A stretch of 64,000 nucleotides of DNA, taken from assembly GCF_001654845.1 (NCBI RefSeq), contig NZ_LXES01000051.1, forward strand, positions 1-64,000. Direction: 5' to 3'. Numbering within the stretch: the first letter of the stretch is position 1; the number at the start of each line of letters is the position of its first letter. The notes under the pieces were generated by a model. That model was given only the letters and a program-made list of their open reading frames with translations. It had not been told where the DNA came from and searched no databases. Positions 16,167 to 25,490 of the stretch are shown here, one piece after another. The stretch comes from Enterobacter soli ATCC BAA-2102. GTDB lineage: Bacteria; Pseudomonadota; Gammaproteobacteria; Enterobacterales; Enterobacteriaceae. The position numbers and the translations under genes were made by a program.

Positions 16167-16889
16167 ATGTTAAAGCGCGTTTTTTACAGTCTGTCTGTCC
16201 TGGTCGGCATACTGCTGTTGACTGCGCTTGGCCTCGACCGCTGGATGAGCTGGAAAACCGCTCCTTACATCTTTGATGACCTGCAAGATTTACCTTACCG
16301 CCAGGTCGGCGTGGTGCTTGGCACCGCTAAGTATTATCGCACTGGCGTTATCAATCAGTATTACCGTTACCGTATTCAGGGCGCGCTGAACGCCTACAAC
16401 AGCGGCAAAGTAAATTACCTGCTGCTTAGCGGCGATAACGCTCTGCAAAGCTACAACGAGCCGGTGACGATGCGTAAGGATTTGATTGCTGCTGGCGTTG
16501 ATCCGGCGGATATCGTGCTCGACTACGCCGGTTTCCGTACCCTCGACTCTATCGTGCGGACCCGCAAGGTGTTCGACACTAACGACTTCATCATTATTAC
16601 CCAGCGTTTCCACTGCGAACGCGCGCTGTTTATCGCGCTGCATATGGGGATTCAGGCTCAGTGTTATGCCGTGCCATCGCCAAAAGACATGCTTAGCGTG
16701 CGCGTGCGTGAATTCGGTGCCCGTTTTGGCGCACTGGCTGACCTGTACATATTCAAACGCGAACCGCGCTTCTTAGGCCCGCTGGTGCCGATCCCGGCGA
16801 TGCACGAAGTGCCGGAAGATGCGCAGGGTTACCCGGCAGTCACGCCAGAGCAGCTGCTGGATGTTCAGCAGAAAAAAGAGAAAAAATAG
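16167..16889 (+). CDS. sanA: Inner membrane protein SanA (DUF218 family)
   Basis: Protein of 240 aa (E. coli 239) with one N-terminal membrane anchor (about 5-23) and a periplasmic DUF218 domain (GVVLGTAKYYRTG, LLLSGDNALQSYNEP, TQRFHCERALF). In E. coli SanA affects envelope permeability and vancomycin sensitivity at high temperature. It follows cdd, as in K-12. The basic C-terminus (QQKKEKK) is typical. Confidence 0.94.
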   Translation: MLKRVFYSLSVLVGILLLTALGLDRWMSWKTAPYIFDDLQDLPYRQVGVVLGTAKYYRTGVINQYYRYRIQGALNAYNSGKVNYLLLSGDNALQSYNEPVTMRKDLIAAGVDPADIVLDYAGFRTLDSIVRTRKVFDTNDFIIITQRFHCERALFIALHMGIQAQCYAVPSPKDMLSVRVREFGARFGALADLYIFKREPRFLGPLVPIPAMHEVPEDAQGYPAVTPEQLLDVQQKKEKK

Positions 16890-16990
16890 TCCGCTTTATT
16901 CTTTCTTTACGCCACGAGCCTCTCTTTTTATCCCTCCTTTACACCCGCCCTTTTAAGCTGAGTTCACCGCCGTTACGGCTTCATTGAAGA

Positions 16991-18397
16991 ATGATTATGA
17001 ACTCAATAATGAATGCTTTTTTCCTGAAAAATATCCGCCACTACTTCAACTTTCCGGGCTTATCTCTTCCGGGGACACATAATTCCGGCCTCTATTTTGA
17101 TGAGAAAATGGCTGCCATGAAGCGCACGTTTTCGGTGGAAGTGGCGGATTATCTGGAGCGTTATCCGCAGACAAAACACATTGACGTTTACCTGAACGAT
17201 ATCAATGGCATTATGCGCGGTAAGCGACTTTCAGTGGATAACATGCTGAGTCTCGAGAACGGCTGTTATTTTCCTCTCTCGGTCTATTCGATGGATCAGA
17301 AAGGGAAGATTGCCGCACCGCTTGATGATGAGCCAGACCGGTTATGCGTTCCGGTTGCCGGTTCCCTGCGCCCTTCTTTGCACGATCCACAGCACAGCGC
17401 ACAGATCCTGTTGACGATGAAAGACAGTAACGGGGAAAGCTGTCCGTTTGAACCCCGCGTGATATTGCAGAACGTCCTCGAACGCTTCCACCAGCACGGG
17501 CTTTTCCCGGTGATTGCGCCGGAAGTTGAGTTCTATCTGACAGGGAGCGGCGCTCTGGATCCGCAAAATCAGGGCTGTTTTCACATGGACACCTCAACGG
17601 CACACGCGGCGCTTTTTGATGAGCTGGAACAGCTGGCACAAAGCCAGCATATCTCACTCACCGGGATCGTCGCTGAGGCTGAATCTGGTCAGTTCGAACT
17701 GAACCTCAGGCACAGTCATCGGGTGGTTGAGACGTGCGATAACGTGCTGGCATTACGCCGTTTGACCCGTTTTGTCGCCGAAAAAAACGGTCTTCAGGCC
17801 AGCTTTATGGCTAAACCCTTTAGCCTTCTGTCCGGCAGCGGTCTGCATTTCCATTTCAGTCTGAATAATATTCACGGCGAAAACGTGTTTGCCTCACCCG
17901 CCGAGGAACTCAATGGCATGATGCGTTTATGTATCGCAGGCCAGCTGGCGCTGATGCCCGCATCCATCGCCATTCTTGCTCCAGGTGTTAACGGGTTCCG
18001 CCGTTTACGTAAAAACCTGACCGAGCCATTATTCAACTCCTGGGGCTATAACACCCGCTCTGCCGCGCTACGCATCCCCTGCTCGGACGAACGAAATCGT
18101 CGTATTGAATATCGGCTGGCGGGTGCAGATGCCAATCCCTATCTGGTGGTCGCTACCATCCTGACCGGTGTGTTGTATGGGCTGGAAAACATCGATGAGC
18201 AAGATTTACCTGAACCGCAACATGATGAACCTGTACTCCCGCTTTTCCAGCAGCACGCTATCGAGGCATTTTCCGGCAACCAATATTTGATTGATAGCCT
18301 GGGCGAGGCCTTTTCACAGCAGTGGATTGCCTGCAAACTTTCTGAGCTGGAGGGGTTTGAACGTATCGTTACCGAACAAGAATTGACGCTTGCCTGA
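16991..18397 (+). CDS. Glutamine synthetase family protein, PuuA-like
   Basis: Up to 468 aa from 16991; the homologous part begins near the Met codon at 17117 (MKRTFSVEVADYLERYP), so the true start may lie at 17108 or 17117, though none has a strong ribosome site. The beta-grasp (VYLNDINGIMRGKR) and catalytic domain (VIAPEVEFYL, AEAESGQFELNL, GSGLHFHFSL, RIEYRLAGADANPYL) align with E. coli gamma-glutamylputrescine synthetase along the whole length. It probably ligates glutamate to an amine using ATP; the amine is unknown. No puuB/C/D neighbours are present. In K-12 this spot holds yeiS-preTA. Confidence 0.85.
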   Translation: MIMNSIMNAFFLKNIRHYFNFPGLSLPGTHNSGLYFDEKMAAMKRTFSVEVADYLERYPQTKHIDVYLNDINGIMRGKRLSVDNMLSLENGCYFPLSVYSMDQKGKIAAPLDDEPDRLCVPVAGSLRPSLHDPQHSAQILLTMKDSNGESCPFEPRVILQNVLERFHQHGLFPVIAPEVEFYLTGSGALDPQNQGCFHMDTSTAHAALFDELEQLAQSQHISLTGIVAEAESGQFELNLRHSHRVVETCDNVLALRRLTRFVAEKNGLQASFMAKPFSLLSGSGLHFHFSLNNIHGENVFASPAEELNGMMRLCIAGQLALMPASIAILAPGVNGFRRLRKNLTEPLFNSWGYNTRSAALRIPCSDERNRRIEYRLAGADANPYLVVATILTGVLYGLENIDEQDLPEPQHDEPVLPLFQQHAIEAFSGNQYLIDSLGEAFSQQWIACKLSELEGFERIVTEQELTLA

Positions 18398-18406
18398 AAT
18401 AAAAAA

Positions 18407-18425
18407 GCCCGCTCAGAGAGCGGGC
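18407..18425. terminator. Bidirectional terminator of mglBAC
   Basis: GCCCGCTC and its complement with loop AGA, followed on the minus strand by six T. It ends the mgl operon and may also stop the PuuA-like gene. Confidence 0.88.
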
Positions 18426-18444
18426 CAGATAATGCAGAGCGTGT

Positions 18445-19455
18445 TTATTTCTTACGGGCGTATTTCAGTGAATCCAGCGCGACCGCGAAGATAATGATTG
18501 CGCCTTTGATGATGTACTGCCAGTACGGGTTTACGCCGATATAAGTCAGACCGTAGTTGATAACGGTGAAGATAATGACACCGGTTACCACGCCGAGCAC
18601 CGTACCCACGCCGCCGCTGAAGGAAACGCCGCCGACCACGCACGCTGCAATCGCATCCAGTTCGTACATGAAGCCGAGGTTGTTGGTTGCAGAGCCGATA
18701 CGGCCCGCTTCCAGCATCCCGCCGAAGGCGTAGAACACACCAGACAGGGCATAAATCATCAGCAGGTTCAGAGCCACGTTTACGCCAGAGACTTTCGCCG
18801 CTTCCGGGTTACCGCCGATTGCGAAGATGTTCTTACCGAAACGGGTTTTGTTCCACAGGACCCAGACGAAGGCCACCGCAATCAATGCATAGAAGGTGAT
18901 ATATGACAGGCGGAAGCTGCCCAACGCGATAAACCCTTGCGTAAAGGTCGAGAAGCCGCTGTCGAAGCCTGAAATTGGGGACGCACCGACGAAGTCGTAG
19001 TACAGGGAGTTGATACCGTAAACGATGATCATCGTACCTAAGGTGGTGATGAATGGCGTCACGTTCAGGTAAGCAATGATGATGCCGTTAATCAGGCCAA
19101 TGATGGCACCGATGGCACACACAATCAGGATCACCACGAAAATCGGCATGGTTGCCATTTCCGGGAACACTTTGTTGGCGTTTTCCATCGACTGCAACAT
19201 GGTGGCGGCGATAACCGCGGCAAGGCCAACCTGACGCCCTGCGGAAAGGTCAGTACCCTGGGTCACAATCAGACCTGCCACGCCGAGCGCGATAATAATA
19301 CGTACGGAAGACTGGGTCAGAATGTTACTCAAGTTCAGCAGGCTTAAGAACGTAGGGTCCTGGAAAATGATAATGGCCAGTAACACTAAAAGAACAACGT
19401 AAATACCGCCGTCTTTCAGATAAGTGAGAAAACTTTTTTTATTTAACGCACTCAT
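18445..19455 (-). CDS. mglC: Galactose/methyl-galactoside ABC transporter permease
   Basis: Inner membrane permease of 336 aa, the same length as in E. coli, with about ten hydrophobic segments and the family motif GLINGIIIAYLNVTPFITTLGT near 120-141. It forms the channel of MglBAC, which imports galactose, methyl-galactosides and glucose at low levels. Last gene of the operon, 15 bp after mglA, followed by a strong terminator. Confidence 0.97.
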   Translation of the reverse strand: MSALNKKSFLTYLKDGGIYVVLLVLLAIIIFQDPTFLSLLNLSNILTQSSVRIIIALGVAGLIVTQGTDLSAGRQVGLAAVIAATMLQSMENANKVFPEMATMPIFVVILIVCAIGAIIGLINGIIIAYLNVTPFITTLGTMIIVYGINSLYYDFVGASPISGFDSGFSTFTQGFIALGSFRLSYITFYALIAVAFVWVLWNKTRFGKNIFAIGGNPEAAKVSGVNVALNLLMIYALSGVFYAFGGMLEAGRIGSATNNLGFMYELDAIAACVVGGVSFSGGVGTVLGVVTGVIIFTVINYGLTYIGVNPYWQYIIKGAIIIFAVALDSLKYARKK

Positions 19456-19470
19456 GAGGAGCCCCTGATC

Positions 19471-20991
19471 TTAAAGGTGCAAAGACGCAAGACGGAGAAT
19501 TTCGTTTTGCGTTGTCGTTTTGGTGTCAACAATACCGGCAACGAGACCATTGCTCATAACCAGAATACGATCTGTGATCCCTAACAATTCCGGCATTTCG
19601 GAAGAAATAATAATGATCCCTTTATTCTTTTTAGCCAGTTCAGCAATCAGCTGATAAATCTCAAACTTTGCACCCACATCGATACCGCGGGTTGGTTCGT
19701 CCAGCATCAGAATTTCTGGCTGGGTTAATAACCAACGACCGATAATCACTTTCTGCTGGTTACCACCTGACAGAGAGCCGATTTGTGTACGGTGGCCAGG
19801 CGTTTTAACACGCATGGAGTCAATAACCCATTGGGTATCACTCTTCATGCGGGAATTATCCAGCAGACCGACTTTGTTCTTATAATTACGAATATTCGAA
19901 ATTAACGAGTTAAAGTTAATATCCAGATAAGCGTAAATACCGGTAGAACGACGCTCTTCCGTCACCAGCGCAAAACCGTGGTTAATGGCTTCGTTGGCGT
20001 TATGGTTGTTAATTTTTTTACCGTGCAGCGTAATGGTGCCGTCAGCTTTTTCGCGGATACCAAACAGGGTTTCCACGATATCAGTACGTTTAGCACCGAC
20101 CAGCCCTGCGATCCCCAGAATTTCGCCTTTATGCAGGTCGAAGGAGACATCGCGAATGGACGGCTGACGCAGCGAGGTCAGGTTACGCACCTCGAGGATC
20201 ACTTCACCCGGCTTGTTCTCACGGTCCGGGAAGCGCTGGTTCAGCGAACGGCCAACCATCATGGCGATGATCTTATCCATGTCCAGCCCTTCGAGCGGCT
20301 GAGTGGCAATCCACTGACCGTCACGCAGGATGGTGATTTCATCGCACAGCTGGAAGATCTCTTCCATTTTGTGCGAGATATAGACAATACCGCAGCCGCG
20401 ATCTTTGAGTTTACGAATAATGGTAAAAAGGTGGTTAACCTCTTTTTCCGTTAATGACGATGTTGGTTCATCCATGATGACGATTTTTGCATCATAGGAG
20501 AACGCTTTTGCAATTTCGATCATCTGCATCTGGGATACCGATAATGTACCGACGCGGGCGCGCGGATCGATATCAATATCCAGCTCATCGAAAATGGCTT
20601 TGGTGTCGCGATACATTTTATCCTGATCGACAAACACACCTTTAGTTGGATAACGACCCAACCACATATTATCCATTACCGAGCGTTGCAGTACCAGGTT
20701 CAATTCCTGGTGAACCATCGAGATACCGTTTTCCAGTGCTTCTTTAGCCGAATGGAAATCGATCTCTTTCCCCTGAAAAAGAATGCTGCCAGAATCTTTT
20801 TGATAGATCCCAAAAAGACATTTTAATAATGTTGATTTCCCTGCACCGTTTTCACCCATTAAGGCATGAATAGAGTGAGGACGAACTTTTAAATTAACAT
20901 TATCGAGTGCCTTAACACCGGGAAAAGACTTGTTGACACCGGTCATTTCCAACAAGTATTCACCGGACGACTGAGTATTTGTGCTGACCAT
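19471..20991 (-). CDS. mglA: Galactose/methyl-galactoside ABC transporter ATPase
   Basis: Cytoplasmic ATPase of 506 aa from the ATG at 20991. Two fused ABC modules: the first has a normal Walker A (GENGAGKST, about 46-54) and a divergent signature (LSVSQMQMIEIAKA); the second has a degenerate Walker A (GLVGAKRTD) but a good signature (LSGGNQQKV) and Walker B (ILMLDEPTRG). This asymmetry is normal for MglA/RbsA proteins. A hairpin separates it from mglB. Confidence 0.97.
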   Translation of the reverse strand: MVSTNTQSSGEYLLEMTGVNKSFPGVKALDNVNLKVRPHSIHALMGENGAGKSTLLKCLFGIYQKDSGSILFQGKEIDFHSAKEALENGISMVHQELNLVLQRSVMDNMWLGRYPTKGVFVDQDKMYRDTKAIFDELDIDIDPRARVGTLSVSQMQMIEIAKAFSYDAKIVIMDEPTSSLTEKEVNHLFTIIRKLKDRGCGIVYISHKMEEIFQLCDEITILRDGQWIATQPLEGLDMDKIIAMMVGRSLNQRFPDRENKPGEVILEVRNLTSLRQPSIRDVSFDLHKGEILGIAGLVGAKRTDIVETLFGIREKADGTITLHGKKINNHNANEAINHGFALVTEERRSTGIYAYLDINFNSLISNIRNYKNKVGLLDNSRMKSDTQWVIDSMRVKTPGHRTQIGSLSGGNQQKVIIGRWLLTQPEILMLDEPTRGIDVGAKFEIYQLIAELAKKNKGIIIISSEMPELLGITDRILVMSNGLVAGIVDTKTTTQNEILRLASLHL

Positions 20992-21029
20992 AATTATACC
21001 TTGTTGGCCTCGCATATCGCGTTATAAAA

Positions 21030-21049
21030 GGGCGCAACGAATTGCGCCC
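21030..21049. other. mglB-mglA intergenic hairpin
   Basis: GGGCGCAA (21030-21037) and its complement (21042-21049) with a 4-nt loop, no T-run. A hairpin after the binding-protein gene commonly protects that mRNA and sets higher mglB than mglA levels. Confidence 0.6.
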
Positions 21050-21070
21050 AGTGGAGACAGTACTAATTAC

Positions 21071-22069
21071 TTATTTACCGATAAACTCAGCCAGGTTGGA
21101 CTGGTCTACGCCCACGTATGGTACGCGAACGATTTTGTTTTCAATCTTCCAGTTGGTGCCATCAGCTGCACCTTTACCGTCGGCCAGGTTTTTCGCCAGA
21201 TCGAAGGTGGCTTTCGCCTGGTTGTTGGCATCGTTCAGAACGGTACCGGCCATTGCACCAGATTTAACCAGCGCCAGTGCTTCTGGCAGGGCATCCACAC
21301 CGAACACAGGAATGGAAGATTTGTTGTGTGCTTTCAGCGCTTCTACTGCACCCATTGCCATCGCATCGTTGTTGGCGATAACCACTTCGATTTTGTTAGC
21401 ATTTGGGCCAGACAGCCACGCGTCCATCTTATCTTTCGCCTGAGCGGTATCCCACATTGCGGTATCTAACGCCAGCTGCTGAGTTTTCAGGCCTTTGTCA
21501 TTCAGTTCTTTGATAACGTAAGTGGTACGTGCTTCAGCATCCGGGTGGCCTGGTTCGCCTTTCAGCAGAACGAACTGGATCTGACCGTCTTTGTTCAGGT
21601 CCCAGTTAGGGTTTGCCGCCCAGTGTTTAGCAATCAGATCGCCCTGGATAATACCGGACTCTTTCGAGTCAGTACCCACGTAAAACGCTTTGTCATAGCT
21701 GTCCAGCGCTTTGCGAGAAGGTTCTTTGTTGAAGAAAACGATTGGCACATTCTGGCCACGCGCTTTCTCGATAACTGTGCCTGCCGCAGCTGGGTCAACC
21801 AGGTTGATGGCCAGTGCTTTCACGCCTTTCGCCAGCAGTACGTCGATCTGATCGTTCTGCTTGGACTGGTCGTTCTGGGAGTCATTCATCAGCAGCTGAA
21901 CGTCTGGCGCTGCTTTAGCATCTTTCTCGATAGCTTTACGCACAACAGACATAAAGTTGTCGTCGTATTTATAGATTGTCACACCAATACGGGTATCCGC
22001 AGCGTGCGCTGTTGCACCAAAAAGCATACTTGCCATAACAGCAGACAGAGTCAACACCTTCTTATTCAT
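21071..22069 (-). CDS. mglB: Periplasmic D-galactose/D-glucose-binding protein
   Basis: Binding protein of 332 aa, the same length as in E. coli, with a 23-residue signal peptide ending AHA before ADTRIG. It delivers galactose or glucose to MglAC and to the Trg chemoreceptor. Two Rossmann-like lobes with sugar-contacting stretches such as YKYDDNF, FFNKEP, GHPDAEARTTY, NNDAMAMGA and GVDALPEA. First gene of the mgl operon, under the CRP and Gal operator sites upstream. Confidence 0.97.
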   Translation of the reverse strand: MNKKVLTLSAVMASMLFGATAHAADTRIGVTIYKYDDNFMSVVRKAIEKDAKAAPDVQLLMNDSQNDQSKQNDQIDVLLAKGVKALAINLVDPAAAGTVIEKARGQNVPIVFFNKEPSRKALDSYDKAFYVGTDSKESGIIQGDLIAKHWAANPNWDLNKDGQIQFVLLKGEPGHPDAEARTTYVIKELNDKGLKTQQLALDTAMWDTAQAKDKMDAWLSGPNANKIEVVIANNDAMAMGAVEALKAHNKSSIPVFGVDALPEALALVKSGAMAGTVLNDANNQAKATFDLAKNLADGKGAADGTNWKIENKIVRVPYVGVDQSNLAEFIGK

Positions 22070-22244
22070 GGTATCTCCGGTTTTTTTATGCAGGGTAGTT
22101 CTTGTGAATAACGGTCGGCGGGCAGGTGTTAAGAAAACGTTACTGACAGCCGAAGTTCACTTATAAAATTTCTATCTTCCGTGTTCGGTAACGCTCCAGA
22201 AATGCGTTTTATTGGTTGTTTGCGGCACTTTGGCTATAGTGAAA

Positions 22245-22256
22245 GTGATTAATCAC
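22245..22256. other. Palindrome in the mglB leader
   Basis: GTGATTAATCAC, a perfect 12-bp palindrome, falling downstream of the predicted mglB transcription start. Its 4-bp centre does not fit CRP spacing. Function unknown. Confidence 0.4.
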
Positions 22257-22290
22257 CGTTACATAGCGTTTCAGCTCCTAAAACGCTGAC

Positions 22291-22350
22291 ATCATAGTAA
22301 GCGCCTTGTTAAGATACTGTGAATTTACTCACAGATTGAAAACGGTTACA
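22291..22350 (-). promoter_or_regulatory. mglB promoter with CRP site and Gal operator
   Basis: TGTGA-N6-TCACA at 22318-22333 is a perfect CRP core. Adjacent upstream on the minus strand is a GalR/GalS-like operator (22337-22350, TGTAACCGTTTTCA). A -10 TATGAT on the minus strand at 22291-22296 puts the CRP centre about 41 bp before the expected start. Confidence 0.78.
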
Positions 22351-22363
22351 TCGACCTGCGTAA

Positions 22364-23386
22364 TCAGTTAGTGATCGGAACCACAGTTTGCCGAATAGCT
22401 ACCGAATGGCGACGCACTAAAGTCGGCATGAAACAGTGTGTTGCTCCCGGATCCAGCTGCCCTGCCGCGCCTTGTAACGCCAGCTCAGTCGCCAGTTTTG
22501 CCATTGACGCAATCGGGTAACGCACCGTGGTCAGCTGCGGATCGGTGTAACGGGCAATCGGGATGTCGTCAAAGCCAATCAGCGACAAATGCTGTGGCAC
22601 CGCAATACCGTTGTCTTTCAGCGCCGTAAGCGCACCCGCCGCCATGTTATCGTTGTAAGTAAAGACCGCAGAAAGCTGAAGATTGCGTCCCAGCAGTTCG
22701 ACCATCGCGGCTTCCCCACCCTGCATATCCGGCGAGCCCGTACCCACCCAGCTTTCCAGAGGTGTAATGCCGTGCTCTTTCAGCGCCCGCTGCCACCCTT
22801 CACGGCGCATCGCATCGTCTTCAATATGATGGCTGGACGCCAGAAAGCCGATACGCTGATGGCCATTGTTAATCAGCATCCGCGTGGCCATCATGGCACC
22901 GCTGATGTTATCCAGCCCGACACAACGGTGGGCGTAACCCGGCACAATTCGGTTGATCAGCACCATGCCAGGGATCTGCTCCATAAACCCGGCCAGCTCC
23001 TCGTCACTCAAGGCTTTTGAGTGGACAATCAAGGCGTTACATCTCTGGCGGATCAGAACTTCAATCGCATGACGCTCTTTTTCAGCCTCGTGGTAGCTGT
23101 TGCCAATCAGCACATACTTCTGGTGCTGCTGTGCGACAACATCGACCGCTTTAACCAGCGCGCCAAAGAATGAGTCCGATACGTCCATCACCACCACACC
23201 AATGGTGTCACTGACCTGGGTGGCTAACGCCTGGGCATTGGCATTCGGCCTGTATCCCAGCTGCGTGACGGCTTTCATCACGGCTTCACGGGTTTCAGGG
23301 CTGACCAGCGCACTGTTATTCAGCACGCGCGAGACAGTAGCAACAGAAACGCCCGCCAGGCGGGCGACGTCACGAATGGTGATCAT
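22364..23386 (-). CDS. galS: Galactose-responsive repressor GalS (isorepressor)
   Basis: LacI-family repressor of 340 aa from the ATG at 23386, which sits behind AAGGA. The helix-turn-helix is ITIRDVARLAGVSVATVSRV and the hinge follows near 45-58. The ligand domain resembles E. coli GalS closely. It represses mgl and its own gene until galactose is present. A Gal operator and a weak CRP-like site lie before it (23494-23543). Confidence 0.95.
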   Translation of the reverse strand: MITIRDVARLAGVSVATVSRVLNNSALVSPETREAVMKAVTQLGYRPNANAQALATQVSDTIGVVVMDVSDSFFGALVKAVDVVAQQHQKYVLIGNSYHEAEKERHAIEVLIRQRCNALIVHSKALSDEELAGFMEQIPGMVLINRIVPGYAHRCVGLDNISGAMMATRMLINNGHQRIGFLASSHHIEDDAMRREGWQRALKEHGITPLESWVGTGSPDMQGGEAAMVELLGRNLQLSAVFTYNDNMAAGALTALKDNGIAVPQHLSLIGFDDIPIARYTDPQLTTVRYPIASMAKLATELALQGAAGQLDPGATHCFMPTLVRRHSVAIRQTVVPITN

Positions 23387-23493
23387 ATTCACCATCCTTA
23401 ATAGGATTGCAGCAACTCACAGACACCCCCTGTGTTAAGCAAGGTGGCTATTTTGGCAGCGAGAGAAAGGGGACTACGTGAAGAAGCTCACAC

Positions 23494-23543
23494 GGATGAA
23501 AACGTTTACATCCGTTTTGTTAATGATTGTGATCCAGATCGTT
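23494..23543 (-). promoter_or_regulatory. galS operator and CRP-like site
   Basis: GGATGAAAACGTTTACATCC at 23494-23513 is a near-palindromic GalR/GalS operator about 110 bp upstream of the galS start. A CRP-like TGTGA-N6-TCGTT lies at 23528-23543, overlapping the end of yeiB by a base or two. Fits the known CRP dependence and autorepression of galS. Confidence 0.65.
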
Positions 23544-24699
23544 ATCTGGATGTATTACTCAATGATACACCCGCAGCATGTGCGGTTAATTGTCGCCATA
23601 GCCATTCCAGTGGTCCCTGGCGGAAATAACGCAGCCAGATAACCGAAAACGCCACATTGACGACCCAGACCGGAATAACAAACGCCAGCAGTTCGAGTCG
23701 GTCGAATTTCATAAACAGACCAAAACGATAGAAAAGCGTGGTGCAAATCAGCGTTTGCAGGATGTAATTGCTCAGCGCCATTCGCCCAACACAGGCAACA
23801 GCACTCACTAACCAGAAGCGACACAGCTGCGGCCAGAAGCCGTAAATCAGCGCCGCATAGCCAATGGTCTGGAACGGTGCGCCAAGCTCGCGTGGTACCT
23901 GGAGCAGGAAGGCACACCAGCGGTAATTCCAGTCGAGATGCCACTGCATCACGATAGCCGGAACGTTAATTAGCACGCCAATTGCCACCAGCCCGGCCCC
24001 GACACGACGATAATGGCGAAGGCTGAATTCACCTTTCAGCCAGCCCGTTCGCATCATCGAGGCCCCCATCAGCATCATTCCCGCCAGCTGCCAGCCGTAC
24101 TGCGCCCCCAGCGCCAGAAGATTATCACCGAGCATATCAGCCCGGTTGCTAATGGCTTCCGCGCCGCCTTTCAGCTTCCAGAACTGTTCATACTGGAGGT
24201 TAGCCGCATCCGGGATCCACGACCGATTGGTGGCGTCGCCCGAAATCATCCCCAGCAGGATCAGCACGCCAATGCCCATGAGATATAGCATCACGCCGGT
24301 GTTAAAGAGGCTTTTCACGCTGTGCGCATCGCGGATCAGTCGCCAGCAGATTAAGCCGACTAGCCCATAAGCCAACAGAATATCGCCGTCCCAGAAAAGC
24401 AGGCCGTGGATGAAACCAAGAATCACTAACAGAGTCAGACGTGATTGTATCCAGCGCGTACCGCGCTTTAACAGTAACTGAAGACCGGCACCAAACAGCA
24501 GTGCGAAGAGGGTGAGGAATTTAACCTGGGCGAAAAGATCGAGGAACGCCCATGTCCAGGCATCGCTACGGGTGATGTCACCGTACCACGCCGGGTTGAG
24601 ATAAGCGGCCTTTGGCAAACCAAAGGCGCTGATATTAAGCAGCAGGATACCGAGAATGGCGACGCCGCGAACAAAATCGAGCGTGACATTTCGCTCCAT
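23542..24699 (-). CDS. yeiB: DUF418 family membrane protein YeiB
   Basis: Protein of 385 aa, the same length as E. coli YeiB, with about nine to ten hydrophobic segments. RNVTLDFVRGVAILGILLLN at the N-terminus and the C-terminal GPLEWLWRQLT segment are the family marks. Function is not known. It follows folE by 18 bp in the same direction, so the two are probably cotranscribed as in K-12. Confidence 0.93.
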   Translation of the reverse strand: MERNVTLDFVRGVAILGILLLNISAFGLPKAAYLNPAWYGDITRSDAWTWAFLDLFAQVKFLTLFALLFGAGLQLLLKRGTRWIQSRLTLLVILGFIHGLLFWDGDILLAYGLVGLICWRLIRDAHSVKSLFNTGVMLYLMGIGVLILLGMISGDATNRSWIPDAANLQYEQFWKLKGGAEAISNRADMLGDNLLALGAQYGWQLAGMMLMGASMMRTGWLKGEFSLRHYRRVGAGLVAIGVLINVPAIVMQWHLDWNYRWCAFLLQVPRELGAPFQTIGYAALIYGFWPQLCRFWLVSAVACVGRMALSNYILQTLICTTLFYRFGLFMKFDRLELLAFVIPVWVVNVAFSVIWLRYFRQGPLEWLWRQLTAHAAGVSLSNTSR

Positions 24700-24717
24700 G
24701 TACCCTGCCCTGCCTGA

Positions 24718-25386
24718 TTAGTTGTGGTGACGCACCGCGCGCAGGAACTCCTGGCGAGTGTTCTGGCTGGATTTAAACAGGCCACCCAGAGACGTGGTCG
24801 TGGTCGCGCTGGTTGCATCGCGAACGCCGCGTGCTTTCACACAGTAGTGAACCGCATCGATAGACACCGCCACGTTATTGGTCCCCAGCAGCGTTTGCAG
24901 CGCAGTCAGGATCTGTTGCGTCAGACGCTCCTGTACCTGCGGACGCTGGGCAAAGAAGCGCACGATACGGTTGATTTTGGACAGACCAATCACCGTATCT
25001 TTCGGAATGTAGGCCACGGTGGCTTTACCGTCGATGGTGACGAAGTGATGCTCGCAGGTGCTGGTCAGCGTAATGTCGCGAACCGTTACCATCTCATCAA
25101 CCTTCATCTTATTTTCGATAACGGTGATTTTCGGGAAGTTAGCGTAGTCCAGACCTGAGAAGATCTCATCGACATACATTTTCGCGATGCGGTGAGGGGT
25201 TTCCATCAGGCTGTCATCGCTCAGATCGAGATTCAGCAATTGCATAATCTCGGTCATATGGCCAGAAATCAGACGTTTACGTGTTTCATTGTCCATCTCC
25301 TGAACGGGTGGACGCAGAGGCGTTTCAAGGCCGCGCGCAAGCAGGGCTTCATGAACCAGGGCAGCTTCTTTACTGAGTGATGACAT
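24718..25386 (-). CDS. folE: GTP cyclohydrolase I
   Basis: Enzyme of 222 aa, same length as in E. coli, making 7,8-dihydroneopterin triphosphate from GTP, the first step of folate synthesis. The zinc and catalytic residues are visible: Cys and His in TSTCEHHFVTIDGK and Cys in VHYCVKARGVRD; QERLTQQI is the conserved family segment. The ATG at 25386 starts MSSLSKEAALVHEAL. Probably the first gene of folE-yeiB. Confidence 0.97.
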   Translation of the reverse strand: MSSLSKEAALVHEALLARGLETPLRPPVQEMDNETRKRLISGHMTEIMQLLNLDLSDDSLMETPHRIAKMYVDEIFSGLDYANFPKITVIENKMKVDEMVTVRDITLTSTCEHHFVTIDGKATVAYIPKDTVIGLSKINRIVRFFAQRPQVQERLTQQILTALQTLLGTNNVAVSIDAVHYCVKARGVRDATSATTTTSLGGLFKSSQNTRQEFLRAVRHHN

Positions 25387-25490
25387 TTATTTTCTCCCGC
25401 AGGTGTGGCTGTCTTCTGCCCTCGTTGTGGCAAAAGTGTGCGCTCATTGTGCGTGAGGCGGCGCACATAATCCAGTATTCACGACGATAA

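Noticed and set aside
22245..22256. GTGATTAATCAC as a CRP site
   Set aside because: The half-sites have a 4-bp centre instead of the 6 bp needed; the perfect CRP core is at 22318-22333.
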